Shown in pieces: positions 24,870 through 39,465 of a DNA stretch of 64,000 nucleotides (the stretch's first letter is position 1; the number at the start of each line of letters is the position of its first letter). The stretch spans positions 4,792 through 68,791 of the forward strand of contig VZRR01008077.1 in NCBI GenBank assembly GCA_013398015.1, in the 5' to 3' direction. This DNA is from Oreocharis arfaki (taxonomy: Eukaryota; Chordata; Aves; Passeriformes; Paramythiidae). The notes below the pieces were generated by a model that was not told the DNA's origin, searched no databases, and worked only from the letters and a program-made list of their open reading frames with translations. The translations under genes were made by a program, and so were the position numbers.

Positions 24870-27800
24870 GCTGTAATAGGGATGAACATCCCTGCTCTGG
24901 CACTCGACTTCAGCTGTAAGGTTAGTCTGCAGCTTTTGGGAATTATCTTTGTATGGCATTTCAGCAGCAGCAAAGGTTTTAGGCACTGGAGCTTGGGTCC
25001 TTCCCTTGTAGCTTTGGGGAAATACGTCAGCTCCCATTAGACTGGATGGTGGATGCATCCCAGAAGGAGCAGGGAAGCCACAGACTGAATCAGCAGTGAA
25101 TGCATTTGGCAATACATTTGCACCTCCCAAATTAGTATTGAGACGGTGGCTTGCAAAGCTGTAGACATTAGGCTGGAGCAGTCTAGTCTTCCCATTTTTA
25201 AGCTAGGCAAGTGTATAAGAAATAGAGACCTTGCAAAGTGGAAACCACTTCTGTTTTCTGGGTGGCTAAGCTAGGAAGCCTTCAGGAAGATTACTTCTTA
25301 GAAAGAATTTTTAAGGTCTTATTTGGAGAAAAAAAATTCAGTTCTTTCTGTAGAGTAATATTATTGCCATTACACTGATTTTAGAGTTGAGCCTCCAAGG
25401 CACCTGAAAAACTGTATCACTTTTCAGTAGCTAACAGTATTCTCAGAAGATTTAATTGGTTTTCCTGCCTCAGTCTGGAAGAGACTCTTCCTCTTGCCTT
25501 CAGCCACATAACATCTGCCATACGAACATTCTTTGTATTTTCTCCAGGGTGAATTATATTCTGAAACTCAGTAGAGGCACAGGGGAGTTGCGTGTAGTGA
25601 AAAGTCCTTTTATAAATAAACAAAGAAGTTGCATTTAAATAGTCCTTTAGAACTTTGGTTTTTTAGCTGTCAAGAAGATGCATATAATTTCATGTAGGGG
25701 GACAGAGGTCAGCATAGCCTTTCAACAAGTACATAGCCAAAGAGAATGCAAAAATTTGTCTTTAGTCTTGGTTAAATCATTGGAGAAAGCCTAAATATTG
25801 TATTCCTTTTTTTTTTAAGTCTTCCTTCCCTTTTTGGCAGACATCACCTCAGATAGGTGAATTCTAAAAGGAAAGCAAAGAAATCCTGTCTCTGAAGTAA
25901 CTGCTCATGGCATAATGCTTCTATTCTTCCAACAGGCAAATTGCTTAGAAAATTAAGTCAACCAAGTCTTAAAAATCAGTGTTATTCTACGATGCTTCGT
26001 AGTGTAACCTTGGCTGTCTGCATCTACCGTAAAGTTCAGTCACTTTTGAGGTCTCAGTGGACTTAATCTTGTGTGTCTCATAGTGGTACTTTCTTTGTGC
26101 ATATGGCCTGTTAGGAAGGCTTGAGACAATTCCCTGATCTCTTTCTCATGCCAGAAGCGATACCTGATGTTAGTCCTGCTATGCTTTGTTATTTTATAAC
26201 ATTATACACTGAATTATACCTTACTGAGCTCTGTCTTGCCCAGGGGAGGTCTTGTGATACCTGTCTGCTGCCTATGGTGAAGCATTTAGGTCAGTGTAAA
26301 AAGAACAAATGACAGACACTCTGCCAGAGAATGAGTAAAGATGGGGAGAGAGGAAGGAGGCTTTTTGAAATGTGACTTGGCACCAAGTGCTACAAATCTT
26401 TAGGTACTCATTTCCCATGGACTTTGAAGGGAGCAGTACATCCTGAAGTGGGTTTGGTACAAAGATGTTTTTGTGGAGCAGTGTTAGCCCAGGTCCTGAT
26501 CTTGTACATAAGCACAGAAGAGGATTTCTCTGAGGCCTGGGTTCTCTTTCCTTTGCCTTCTTCAGATGCAGACACTGTTAGACATCATAGTCTGACTCTG
26601 AAACATTACTTTAATCTGCCTTACATCAGAGAGGAGATGCTTTTCAATTTCAGAAATGCCTTAATTGCCTTCCATATTGTCCTTTTCTGCCTTAAATTGA
26701 ACATTGAAACATATGACTGCCAAAGACTGAGTCTTCGGGCTCTTTAAAGTAGAGCATGAAGATTTTCTTCATGCTGAAAATGCTGTGTTACACTTTGATA
26801 GAACATAATAAAATGTGACTGCATGAGATGAGCAGTTGCTTCATTGTGCATGACAGAGCAAATCAATTTTCCTCCCATTGCTTTTCCTCTTGGGAAATAA
26901 CATGCCAAAATAGTCAGTACCCTGTACTGTGAGTGTTCAGGGATAGACAAATTGTTCACTGAAGTTAGTGGGTTTTTTCCTTTCTGGTTTTTTTTTTTTC
27001 TCTTCCAATAATGGCTTAAATAATTTTGCCTTTGGGAGTCTTAGCATAGGAGTTCAGATATCCTAAAATTGTGTTGTGGGTTTGCTGCTTCACTAAAAGA
27101 TTTTTATTGGCTTTTTTCTCCTGTCATCTCAAATGTTTTTTGAATTTGGGAATCAAATAGTAAGTGTGGCTGTTCTAAAAGGTTTAAGGTTGTTGTGGAG
27201 AAGGTTTGGCACAGCTATTATGTTCTGTCTATAAAGAATGTCTTCCTCATTTTCTAACATTACAGGATTATACCGTGATAGGGATTATTAAAAGTGTTGT
27301 GGTGAACTGGCAAACATACCGTTCCTCAAGGAGAGAGAAGTGAGCTGCAGATAATTTCAATCTGTCAGATTTTGCACCGTAGAGAGAGCAGTGCAATCTC
27401 GCACGAGTCACCGTGAGTTGTAAACAGAGGTAGTTCGAGTATGGAAGCTATCAGTGCATGTCAAAGAAACCAGGAAATGTACTGGACTTTGTGGATGTGC
27501 AGGGGTATGCAGAGCAGCGTTTCTACAAGTGATGCTGTTTGGTTTTCTCTGTAGTCCAGGAAAGGTATCAGGTTTTCAGGAAGGGTTGAGTGCTTGGCAG
27601 TTGGAAGACTGGTTCTCTGTGAGGGGTTGGTTTGAACAACCAAGATAGTGCCTGAAAAACGTGAGCCGTAGGATGAGAAGGGGTGTTCCTGAAATCCGGA
27701 AAAGGCACTTGGCCAGTGGTAGAGCTACCTGCCTGTGCAGCTCTGGTTGGCTGGGGTTTTGGGTGTTGTGTTTTTGTTTTGTTTTGGGTCTTGTTCTTCC

Positions 27801-30800
27801 CTTCCTAAAATAGCCCTGCTTCTGCTGTTTGAAAAAGGATGAAATAATAAATCTTCCTCACAAACAACTTCATGCTTTTCCTGTGGTAGACAACAGTTTG
27901 ACTGCAGCACAAAGTTAGGGAAATGTCCTGAAATTCTCAGGAAAAAAAGCATGATCAAGATTATTGAATAAAACTTTGAGTTATGAGAAGGTAGAACCTA
28001 AAAGCAGACAGTTTGAGTAACTGTCATATAACTACTCATAAAAGCTCCTATTTAGCAGTAACTTTTCTAGATGGCAAAAATGGCCACTGTTTATGCCTGC
28101 AGATGTCAGATTTGTAGTAATGAAATTAGAACCAGGTATGTCACAGATGTTGGTACCTTAAAGTAACACATTCAAGGCTTTGTCTTGGATTCCTCTGCGA
28201 GACATTTTTGCACAACTGAAAGTGAAAATGGTGTGTAGGAGATGATGGACAAAGGCATCTTTTTTGATGTGTGTTTATAATATCTGCAGCTGAAGGCAAA
28301 GCCACTGGTGAGCTGCAAGCACAAAACAGGCTGGTGGTTAAGCTACATTCAGTCTGTGCTGGCTCTCTGGGCCTGGTAGGCTGCAGGATGCTGTTGTCTC
28401 TCTGAGGAAGCTGAATTTCAGAGAAAGCTTGGAGGCTCTGTGAAGGCTTCAGCCTGAATGATGCATGCTTAAAAAGGAATTAAAACCAACTGGACTTCAA
28501 GGACTAGAATCTGATGTGTTATAATGATGCTGCATATTGTGGTATTATTAGACCTGCTGAAAGGGGGCAAAGGGAATCATGCAGGAGTCGGAGTTTGAAG
28601 TGTCTTAGTAAAAATATGTCTCTTGAACACTATGTTATTGGTCTTTAGATGGTTGACTTGCTACATGTGTTAAATGACAGCATTTCTGTCACACACTGTT
28701 TTTCCTAGATTGAGGTAAGGGAGAAGGCATCACTTGGTTTTCTTGGTGTATCAGGTTTCATACAGATTCTTTACAGATGAAAATGAAAACATGCCTAAAC
28801 ATGAGATTGAAGGATGTTACAGAAAGTGGCATCTTTTTAGTGATGCCTTTGTGGTCAAAATAGCAACAGTCAGTGGTGCAGCAAAGGACAATCTCTGCTA
28901 CCTCCACAAAACTGAAAAACGGAGACATCAGTCAAGTGACTTGTCTCAACATGAAGCCTACTTAAAAAACTTCCTCTTTCCCAGGTTTTTGCTGAGTGTC
29001 TGTTTTGAGACATCTGAAGCCAGCAAATCTGCTGGAATGGGCTATGGACTAATTAGTCCAAAGTGAAGGCAACTTGTACACGTGTGTTGTCCAGTCAGGC
29101 TGATGGTGTTCTGGTCTCCTTTTGTGATGCTTGGTCCTTCTAACCCAGTTGGAAGATTCCTGATGGAAAGAGATCCTAGTGTGGCTCCCAGTGCCCTCTC
29201 TGTTCAGTTCGCTTATCAACGTCATCTTTTAATGTTGCCTTCACCAGAGGGGGACCAACACAGCACGAGGATAAAAGCTGCTCTCCATTTGTTTTATCTG
29301 TAGCCATTAATTAGAAACTGATGGAAGGAACAGACTTTGTTTCAAGGCTGATTCATTCTTTTTCATAATTCAGGCATCGCAAATACAGAAACACTGCTGC
29401 TCTCTAGCCAAGCAGAGCACACAGCTGAAACTCAAACTGAGTTTGTTCACACAGTGACTGAGAATTTATACAAATTATTTAGATGCTGTGTTTCTGGTTG
29501 CTTGTAAACAGAGGGTCTTGCAGGCATTTTGAGAGTTCATACTTCTGTATTTGCATGCCTTAATCCTTCGAATGGCTGGTGGTGTAACTGTGTACTTAGA
29601 GCCTTACAGTTTCTAAGTGACTTCTACCATTTATTACAAATGACTTTTCCTAAATCAAAAGAGTTTTGAATCATAAGAGTGAGGGAGGAGATTAATATAT
29701 TAGTGCAATATGGTTTGCATCTTATTGAGGTGCTAAGACTTCTGCTGAGCTCTCTGGTGTGTGAGAGAGGGATTGAGCGTGTGTCTTTCTGAGTGGTACG
29801 CCTTGTCTGAGAGTAGCAGTCTTTGTGTTGAAGGTCTGCTTTGTGTGTGTCCACAGATCAGTCATGGTGAAGATAACTCCATCATGTGCTCTCTAATTAC
29901 AGTGATGCATTCAATATTTTCCATCCCTTCATAGCCATATAGGAGGGGAAAGTAGACAGTCTGTCTGGACAATGAAGGAAACTCAGGCTTGGAAACTCTG
30001 CATGGCATTATGTTCCTCTGTGGTTCATCTGCTTTCAGCCCTGACTTCTCTCCCACCATCTGCCTGCTACCGTTGCACCCTGGATTTAGTTGATGAAAAG
30101 TATTTGTAGTGGAATGAGGCAGAAGTGTGGAATTGCTTTCTGTGTCCCCATGAATGCCACTGAATTTCTGGGCTGTATTCTCTTCCTGCAGCCTCTCTGG
30201 TCTGCAGAGACATTTTTCTGTTTCTTCAGGTATTTACCAGAGTGGGGCCTCTGGACCTCTGCGTTCAACCAGTCTGGAAAGATGTTTGTTACTCCTGGGT
30301 GTCAGAATTCTTCTGGAGAGGTTAGATTGAGAGAGATCAGAGGATATCCTATGAGGATGCAGACACAATCTAGTCTGATAAAACATTATCTAAAAGAGAC
30401 ATAACCTGTTATCCTGGAGAGCCTGTCTGTTTTTCCAGGCCAAAGAATGGGTGCAGCTACTGTAAATGTGAATTTTAAAGAAAAATAACTAGACTTGATA
30501 CTTGCATGGGTTATATACTGATTCTATTTCAGTTTCTTCACAGACATACCCTCAACCTAGTGCTTCTTCCAGTTCTGGTCCCTGGAGCAATTCACAGCAG
30601 TTTTTCATGCCCATGAAAAATACCAAAGCGAAGCCAGGAAAGATCTGGTTTCTTTAAATTGAGGATAGTCCCCCAACAACCAAACCATTACTCTGAGCAG
30701 TCATGGTCTCACTGCTGCTTCTTGACCAGAGCAGAAGCAAACACCAACCTCCACTGCCCTATCACACCACCTGCACAACACTCAGCAGCTCCCAGTACAC

Positions 30801-31054
30801 CCTTGCAACAATGCCTACTTCTGCCAGACTGCTGAACCCTGTCAAAAGTTAAGTGTGATCAGTCCAGTTGGGTAAATCCTATTGGAAGACTTTGAATCAG
30901 ATAGGGGTTCTTTAAGATGCCTGAAAGTGTCTCTGCTTATATTTCCTGTATTTTTTTTAAGCAGCATTTAGAGGCTCTTGGAATAAGATTCTCATCTAAT
31001 TAACTTCTGTGCCTCTTGCTAAGATGAGATAAGGGAATACAGAAGCTGGCACAG

Positions 31055-31135
31055 TATCACAGGATAGTTTGGGTTGGAAAAGGCCTTTAAAGGTTATCTA
31101 GTCACACCCCTCTGTAATGAGCAGGGACATACCTT
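31055..31135 (-). mobile_element. Short CR1 LINE 3' tail
   Basis: The plus strand reads TCACAGGATAG, then TTTGGGTTGGAAAAGG and GAGCAGGGACA, the complement of the terminal 3' end of CR1 retrotransposons. Only about 80 bp is recognisable, so this is a heavily 5'-truncated, diverged copy inserted on the minus strand. It has no coding capacity. Confidence 0.85.
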
Positions 31136-34100
31136 TACCTTTGTTTAGCTGTGCTGATACATTTTTATAAACATGGATTGAACTTTACTTTTCATAGCCA
31201 TTAAACCTGTCCTTTCTAAGGGCATCCGTTGTGGTACTTGGTGGTCACAGACATCCATGTCTGCTCTCCCTGCTCCTCCTAGTGCAGGGACACACCCAAA
31301 GGGGACCACGGCCTGTAGACCTACTTGCTGGTTCAGGCAGAAATCCAGCTCTTTTGTTGTCCTTCAGAATACTTTCATAAAGATGCTTTGCTGGGTAAGC
31401 AAAATGTTTTTCTGAATAGGCACATATCCAGTGAGCACCCAAAGCCACGATGCAGAGAATGCTGTGCTGTGGCAAACAATCCTGGAGGTCAAGGATGTTC
31501 TTTGGGTGGATACATTCGCAGCTCTGAGCCTACAGATTCAGCAACTGCAGTGAATTCAAGTGGTCACCATAACGTGGCAGGAAAACTAAGCACAAAACCC
31601 AAACCAAACTTTTCTTGGGCTAGCATAGAACAGCAATGTGATTTAAGGTGAAAAAATGCCTTTTCCTATCCTTTGAGTCTGTTATTTTATCTGTGTGGTC
31701 TCAGTAGTGCAGAAGACGTTCAAGAATTAGAGAAACTGTACACCAACGATTACTTCTCATGCTGGTGAGGAGGAACTAAATCCTTCTAACGTTTATGGGC
31801 CAAGCAGCAACACTTTGAGCAGAGTGTCCTCTTATTTCCTGTTGGTGACTAGTGTAAGTTTAGCTGGCCTGCCAGGGTAGATGGGAGATGACACCTAGTG
31901 TACAATTTTGTGTCTCCAGGTTGAGAACCCCACGGGAACTGGAGCTTATACAGCGGAGGAAGACTAGTGGGAAGCTTAATTGGATGCTGTTGATGTCACT
32001 GAGAGGGCAGAGTCTCTTTCTTGGCAGGAAGCATGTGTTTGACCTTTCACAAAGCTGTGGTCTTCATGCTGGTGGTCATTAATTCCATTCCTTTTAAGGC
32101 AGTGGCAAGATTATCTTGATGTCCGAACCTTCCTTGGCTCCTGCCAGATAGCGCTGACCTGGGTGTAGTCTGGAGCCTGTTAGTCTGACTGTAACTATCT
32201 TCTCCTGGCAGTCCACGGAGACCCGGTGTCTGTTCTTGTATTGTTTGCTCTTGTCAGCTGTCTCTGTAGCTGTCAGGTTGTGTTGACACACCTTTCCTCT
32301 TCTCTTTGGTGATCCCCACAGACCAGTGTTGAGTAACCCTTCTGCCCTGAGACTGCCTGATGCCATGGTACTGTCAATACCTGAAACTGAAAGAGGTGCA
32401 TTAACTAGACCTGTCATTCAACTGTTTCCTCTCCTCCGTTTTGTACAGGTGTGCTCTAAAATTCATCCTCCTTAAGCTCTGAAAACTCCTTCTGTGTTAG
32501 ATGTGTTGTGTTCCTTGGTTTACTTGGCTAGCTGGCCATAGGGATGCTTAGGGTGTTTCTCCTGTCTTGTATTGGAATGAGTCTTACTTGGGAACAGATC
32601 AAGTGAGTTGTGCAGAACAGATCAAGGAAATTGGTTTAAAGCCTATTGTCAGAGATAGCCATTTATCTTTTCCTCTGAGCCATCGACATTCAACTGTCCC
32701 TTTCCCAGCAGCAATGTCTGCACGGTTCTACCATGGTCCCTTTTTCCCCCAGCATGTGGCAAAATGGTAGGAGGTCAAGCCTCAGGGTTTGGTTGACAGA
32801 AGTGACAAAACCTGGGCCAAGACAAGCGTGTTTTGTTTAAATGACATGCGCCAGTCCATTGAAATGATCATGGTACTGCACTGTCCCTTGCTGTGAGGGG
32901 AATCTTCTTTTTTTTTCCTATTTGCAAGATTGTCTCTTGGTATTTGGAATTTTCCCAGACCTTCAGTTTATTGTGTTCTGTGTATAATTATGTGATAACA
33001 GTATCAGTTAACACTGCTTCCTCAGAAATTGACCTCTGCAGGGTCCAAGTGAGGGTAAAAGTGCATTTTGCATGTTTGCATCCTGTACAGTGCAAGTAGC
33101 TTCTCAGATGACTTAAATAGCCAAGTGGCAAAGTGGAGGCTCAGAGTACAGCTTGCCTCTTTCACAGCAATTGATGTGTGTAGGAAGTGTTTAGAAATTA
33201 CTTTGAACTTGAGCAAAAAGCTCCTGATGTGGAAAAAGGCACTTTCCCCTCTGTGATGGCTAATACTTGGAATCCTGTTCCTTTGGGGCAACCATTCCCT
33301 GAGTAATCATTGCTAGAAATTCTTTGGCAGCTGTAAAATGGTGTAACATTGCAGATGCCATGGCTAGAGTTAGGAAGAAGGACACCTATTAAATTGTTAC
33401 CATTCTGGAAAGCAGCTCCACAACCTGCTTTGCAAATACTGACCCTACTGACTCCGCTGTCCTTATTCTGTGAGTTCAAAGCTGATAACATGGATGCTGA
33501 CTCTGAGTTCCACAGAGATGACGCGGACCTAAATTCTGTAAATCATCAGATAAAATTGATATAGTGGCTATAAATAAACACAAGTACATTCTACTTAAAA
33601 CAGGAATTCAGAGTTTGAATCCAATTGCTTATCTTGGAGCTTTGCCAATATCCTAGGTAAGTCTCAACAGAAATGTTAATAAATATTGCAGGTATAAATT
33701 GGCTTTAATCCTGGGTACAAGATGGAATAATGAAGGGGAAAAAAAGGCAAGTTGCAGGAACATGGGGATTACTTGGAAGACATCTGCTTATTGGAGAGGT
33801 GGAAAATTACTGTAAGAATATACTGCTTTGGTGCTGTAAACTGCATGTACTGATTCGGTGATGAAGGCATGCTCTGAATTTGGGGCAGGTTAGTAGGGAA
33901 CCATCATATGCTCAAGGGTTTTCATGGAATTACATGAGCAAATAATAAACCCATCCATGGAAATGATGGGCCTTAATCTTGCCCCCAGACTTGAACAGCC
34001 AGGCAGGCTTCCCATAGGAGTAAGAAAGGTGCTCTTGCTCTGCAGATTTCATAGTCTTCAGCTAAAACTGTCTGAACTATCTCGCTGTTCTAGGTTTTGT

Positions 34101-35981
34101 AGTCAGTCAACTCCCTCTTCATCTTAAAAAATGGCAAATAAGTAACTCACCTTTTCTCTTTTGTTTGGAAACAAAGTGCAACATGTAACTTTTGTCTTGT
34201 ATAGCATGTAACCATATGTCTTAATTTTTGGTGAATGTTGTTTAAAATCAGGCCTCTGCCAAGTAGTTACAAACTTTTTTCCTTGGCAAAACCACTGAAC
34301 TCCATAGGCAGCTTCCAAGCCTTCATCAACCACTGACTCTTCCTGTTATAAAATACGCTGACTAATGAAACTAAGCTGAGGGAAAAAAGCCCTCTTACTG
34401 GAATTAAGAATTCTACTGGAATTCTACTTAAGAATAACAAGGGATTTTTGTTGATTTGTCTTACCTGCATTGTGTTATACCAGAACAGTATCAAATCTGT
34501 AGCAATGTCCCCAGTTTGCCAGGCTTGATCATCTACTTCACGTGATTTCCTGCAAGCGGAGCAAGAAGTGACTGCAAGGTCACTCAAAAGTAAAGCAGTC
34601 TGAAGTGATAACTTCTGCATAGTACCTGTGATGTTAATGAATGAGTTCATGTAATAGTTACATTAGAGTTCAAAATGGAAGAGGTCTGGTAGTCAGCTCT
34701 GCAGGTTAAGGATACATCTCCTTAGCTTACAACTTGGCTGTTGATAAGGAATAAGGAGGGAAAACTGACCCTCTTTAACTATTTATTCCTGCTCTTTATC
34801 TTATAAGATTTCTTTGTGGCTTCACTCTGGCCTTATTGCTCAGTGAAACACTGCCTGCAGGCTTGTGTTGTGTGGGAAGGTAGGGGAGGGGAAAACCCGG
34901 TGTATTCCTTTCTCTAAGACATTCTGCAGATGATTTAACAGCTTGTCTTCAGCAGCTCTTCCAAAGTGCCCTGGTGATTCAGTGGTAAGGTCAGTACTGA
35001 GGACAGGAGAAATTCTGATGAACATTTTAAGATTTGCATCTATTCTAAGCCCTTTGGAATAAGGGAAGCTTTTCTCTGCTTCCAGTTTTCTGCTCTTTCA
35101 AATCACTTGGAGGGAGTTGTGTCAGCCATGCACATGTACTCATGTTTAGAACTGGGCTGGATTCATGTTCATGGTCATACTCTGTTGGGGCACCTTGCAA
35201 ATTAACCCTGCTTTGATATCCCACATCAAATAGGAAGGCATATTTCATGCCATTCTGAACACAAGTAAAGCAAAGCTCCTTGCCTGCTTTTTGAACAGGG
35301 CTGAAAATCTGCTGTGACAGAAGCCTGTCCCATAGCAAGGTTGTGTTGTGTTTCTGGCAGCTGGAGGACTGGCTCTTTTGGTCTCTCTTACTTAAGAGTC
35401 TGGAGACGGTCCAAATGTTTGTCTGACTTGAAGGCAAGATCAATACTGATAATGTTTGGAGATTGTGCACGAGAGAAAGGAGTTGATGCATCTTCACCCT
35501 GGTGCTTCTGGACTGATTTTGCATCAGACTCATGGGTTCCAAATGCAGCTGGTGTGGGAGCTGTGTTAGAATGCTGTGTTGCCTTGCTGAAAAGGAGTTG
35601 TTGATTTTACACTTGTAAAATTTTCATGCACCTGAGAAGTAAAACCACCACTTTTTTCACTGGATAATGACCAACAGACTTGTCTGGATACTAAATATTA
35701 AGTCTTATTCTGAAGGGAACATAGCAATGCTGTGTCTTAAGCAGGAGTTACCACCTGCTCTTTTCCTTCCATTCCTGAAAATTCCTCCTCTGGTAAAGAA
35801 TTAGATCTGGTCACAGTGCTTGGAGGCCTTTTAGTCATAACCAAAGTGCTGTGGTGGCAACTTTTGTCGTGAATGTCCAAGCTTATGCCATTTTGACCAT
35901 CCAGCTCACAAAACACTTACATGTGAATCTTCCAAAACACTTAGAGCGGTTCATCTTCATGAAGCAATGGTTATTGATTAA

Positions 35982-36001
35982 AAGAAAACAAACAAACAAA
36001 N
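35982..36001. repeat. (AAAC)n microsatellite ending in one undetermined base
   Basis: AAAC units run up to position 36000, and 36001 is N, the only ambiguous base I noticed. The N probably marks an unresolved or polymorphic site at the repeat edge rather than a sized gap. Confidence 0.85.
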
Positions 36002-36480
36002 CAGTCAACTTACATTGTGCTTAAGGACCTCCTTTTAAACAGAAATAGCTCCATGAATATTCACTACTTACATCTGGGCTGTTGTCTCTGTTCTATGCCC
36101 AAACACAGCAGCTTGTTCTTGTGCATTGCTTGAATTTTGCAAGAGTTATGGCTGACTTTTTTTTTCCTGACTCCTTTTCTTCACCCACCAAACACTCAGC
36201 AGAAGCACCGAAGTACAGATCACACCCCTCAGAAAGTGCTGCTGCTTTACAGCTTGGCAGCACTTGTACACAAGCCAGCAGGAAAATAAAGATGACCTTT
36301 GAGATTCGATGCTAATAGAGCATTGTCCTGACCTTGTAATCCCAAATTTCAGAACAAATACCTCTAGTCAGCCTCATTGTTAATTGACACAATTGCTGCT
36401 GGTATGATCTAGCAGTAATAATCGTCTCATGATGGGCTGGAACATCTCTGCTACCATCCCTGCTAATTGGGGCTGGGTGA

Positions 36481-36546
36481 GCAGAGCGCACCGGGGATGT
36501 GCTGCTCAGCGGAGCGTGTCCCGGCACTGACAGCCGCTCGTGGGTG
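36481..36546. promoter_or_regulatory. Isolated CpG-dense patch, possible regulatory element
   Basis: About seven CpGs occur within roughly 60 bp (GCGC, CCGG, GCGG, GCGT, CCGG, CCGC, TCGT), in an intron that is otherwise CpG-poor; GTGATAAG follows. Retained CpGs fit an unmethylated regulatory element, but no transcript or core promoter motif is visible, so the call is tentative. Confidence 0.25.
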
Positions 36547-39450
36547 ATAAGAACCCTTTGCTTCTCTTGGTACCAAAATTGCTTAAAGGCACAGTCCAAG
36601 GGGTAGACGACCCTGACACTGTTGAATTTTCTCTTTGTAGATTGACTGCCTGGTAACATGACGACAGCTATTAATCTGCAAACAGTGTGTTGAAACTTCT
36701 ATCTGTTCTGATTTTTATAAACCAAATTATGTTCTAGTTATGTGTGCTGAGTTTCCAACAAGGTGTGCCACACAGCTGCTTGGCTTATTGATCCCAATCA
36801 CAACCTGATGGGAGTAGACTTCCCTAGTGTACAGGCAGCAGCTAAACTTGTGCCACATACCTGGGTAATGCAGTTTCTAACTTTGTCAGATCCCTTATGG
36901 AGAAGCCTCAGTAATTAGACAGAGTTCTACCCGGTTGCTGATTTAAGAGCTGCGTTGGTACTTCTATTTTTAGATCTAAAAGGCTTCAAACAGCGGAAAA
37001 CTTACTGTACTGTCTGCTGGGGCTGTGAGAAACTTAAAGTGTGTGAGAGAAACTGAGGAAAAATATGTCTGGAGGTCTTTGTTACACTTCTGGCGCAGTA
37101 GCCACTTCTGGCCTTTCTGTCTCTGGAAGATGAACTTCAACAGTCCTTAAAAAAAAAAGTAAATCTGTAGCTCTCAAACCAGCTTGTTAGTTCTTCCTGG
37201 GAAAAAGCAACATTTAGATCTAGTATCTATGTTGCACAGCATATCTTGGTATGTCCTGCTGCTGATCACGAGGTGACCACAGGTGATGGCTGCACTGAAG
37301 CTCCCCAGTGTCCCATGAGGCACCTGGCTGTGGGGTTTTTGTATTTTGTTTTGTTTTTCCTGCTTTGGCTGTCTTGTCTCTTCATCTTCCTTTGCATTGT
37401 ATTGGGGAGCAAGATGTTTTATTTTTGAAGGCAAGGGAAAGGGGAAGGGGCAGAACTGAGACTGATTTATCAAAAAGTAGCCAGAGAATTCAAGCTTTGC
37501 CACCATTGCACTATTTGCTGTGCCTGGTTGCATTCCCACAGCTTAACCGAGACTGTAGAGCTTTTATTAGTAATTAGCTCGTTGTGGCTTTAGGGCTTTC
37601 AGACACGAGTAGTTGTTTTCATTGGGGGTATTAATTATGAATCACAAACCTGTAAACAGCTATAGCCAAGAATGTGCACGTTTGCAGATATGACTGTTTT
37701 GCTGTTCATCCCTGGGTTAGCTCTGCACTGCCCTCATTGTTGTTGCAAGAGAAGTGTATGGAAAACATGTTTTTAACCTCCTAGATGCTATTGAATTCCT
37801 GCGTAGCAGTCTGTAAAGCTGTGGGAAAAACGGCCTGCTCATTTGTTTTCTAAGCAATCTGATTTAAATATGATGGTTTGAATGGGTTGAAGCAAGGACT
37901 TTGAGAGCACACTTCTCCAAAGGCCCTGCTTTAAGATCTTCTTATAAATACACTTAAAAATTACGTGATTTTAATCTTCTGAGGTGGAGGAAAAAATAGA
38001 GTGTTTACACTTGACAGTCTTACAGCTCAGCATCTCTGATGCTGACTTTATTTCCAGTTGTTTTCCTGATTTTCTTAAGGCAAATCTTGACTAAGAAATA
38101 AAATTAAATTATCTACCAAACTTGATAGCAAATCTCCCTTTTAGTTCAGTGGAGCTTAGTTTCTCCTCTTTAATGTGGGATGAACTTGCTCACCACTCAA
38201 AGAGATAGGATCCATATATACCAGGAGTCTTAGAATGTTCCTGTGGGTGGTCAGATCGAGAAAGATGGAGTGGATACCAGGGACTGGGGTGAGAGTTCCA
38301 GCAGAGATGAAGACGTACCTGCATTTCTGCAGTGGAATGTGACCCACATGGTCAGAGACCATTTCCACTCACCCCAAACAACCCGGGCCATGATAACTGG
38401 TTTTTATAATTCTCTGGTCATGAATTATGAGAAAGCAAGAGCTATTTCCCTGCGTGTTTGTGTTGTTGATGTCTGACAATACTGCTGCTCTCTGGGGAAG
38501 AACAGTACTGCTCTTTGCTAGCTGTTCTTTCATCATTAGAAAACTGCATCTTCCTCTGTTAGACCCTGCTTCATGTACAGTCCATGAGAAAGTCTCTACT
38601 AGATTTAGGTTTTGAGGGACACCAGAAGACTAATTGGTGGTGGTAGGCCTGCATTTTTTCCCAACAGGTTCCCTTCTCCCCTCCACTTGCTCTTCTTTTA
38701 ATTTTTACTAAGGACTCTCGCAGTACCTGTCTAAGAAAAAAAAACCCAAACTAAAACAAATCTGACCTTGACAAATTTTGTAGAGCTAATAAAAATGGAA
38801 TCATAAGCTGGCTTTTGAGAAGTAATATTCTTGGGTAGATTCTTGAGGTGCTTTCATTACTGCTGATTTCCTTTCCTTAAATATGTTTCATAGTGGGATT
38901 AAGAGGAAGCACAGACAGTGTATACTAGCTAATTTGTGGTTTATTGCAAAGTATTTCTCTGCTTTAGATTTAGGTAAAAGGCATGGGGAGGGTGGTTTTA
39001 TCCAGTTTTCTCTCCTCCTGTTCCAAGTTAAGAAACAGATGGCCTGACCTGTGTAAGGCTTTAAGTGTTGGAATTGGCATCAATGTCTTCTTAAGGATTA
39101 TTTTTAAAAAAACAAAACCCAGGAAGCATAGTGTCTCTGCTCAGTGTGAAAGCTGGTCTGTACAAAAATAGCAGCCTCACAATATGCGACTGAGATGATT
39201 CCCCTGACCTAAATAAGGAAAATGATTACCTGATATTTGGAATGTGGCTTTGCTTCCAGCGTTTCCTCCTGCTGTCAGGCAGTCCTTGTACCCACCTTCT
39301 CTTCCCCTGCCCATCAGCACACACTCTCTGCATGCTTGGATGTACAAGTCCAAGTGCATGTAAGTCCTGGCTATATTTGAATGGCAAGGTTTTTGTTGAA
39401 GTGGGGCTGGTTTGATAGTTACACATGCACCAGGAAGGAAACTGATGGAG

Positions 39451-39465
39451 TGGTGGTGGTGGTGG
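39451..39465. repeat. (TGG)n microsatellite
   Basis: Five TGG units. The apparent His run on the minus strand comes from this repeat and is not a protein feature. Confidence 0.85.

Larger units (their letters stand above)
16621..31054 (+). other. CNNM2 intron 1, second portion
   Basis: Unique non-coding sequence with several poly-T tracts and a short TG run. The longest frame, on the minus strand at 24453-25130, starts at TTG, crosses two poly-T tracts and shows no family features, so it is not called. A patch at about 27300-27440 holds several CpGs in a CpG-poor setting. No RNA gene or transposon is recognisable. Confidence 0.7.

Noticed and set aside
24453..25130. 225-codon minus-strand open frame, the longest outside CNNM2
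   Set aside because: It begins at TTG, crosses two poly-T tracts giving Lys runs, has no domain or coding-like composition, and one such frame by chance in about 63 kb of both strands is not surprising.
35045..35542. 165-codon minus-strand open frame
   Set aside because: No recognised domain, and composition resembles translated non-coding sequence.
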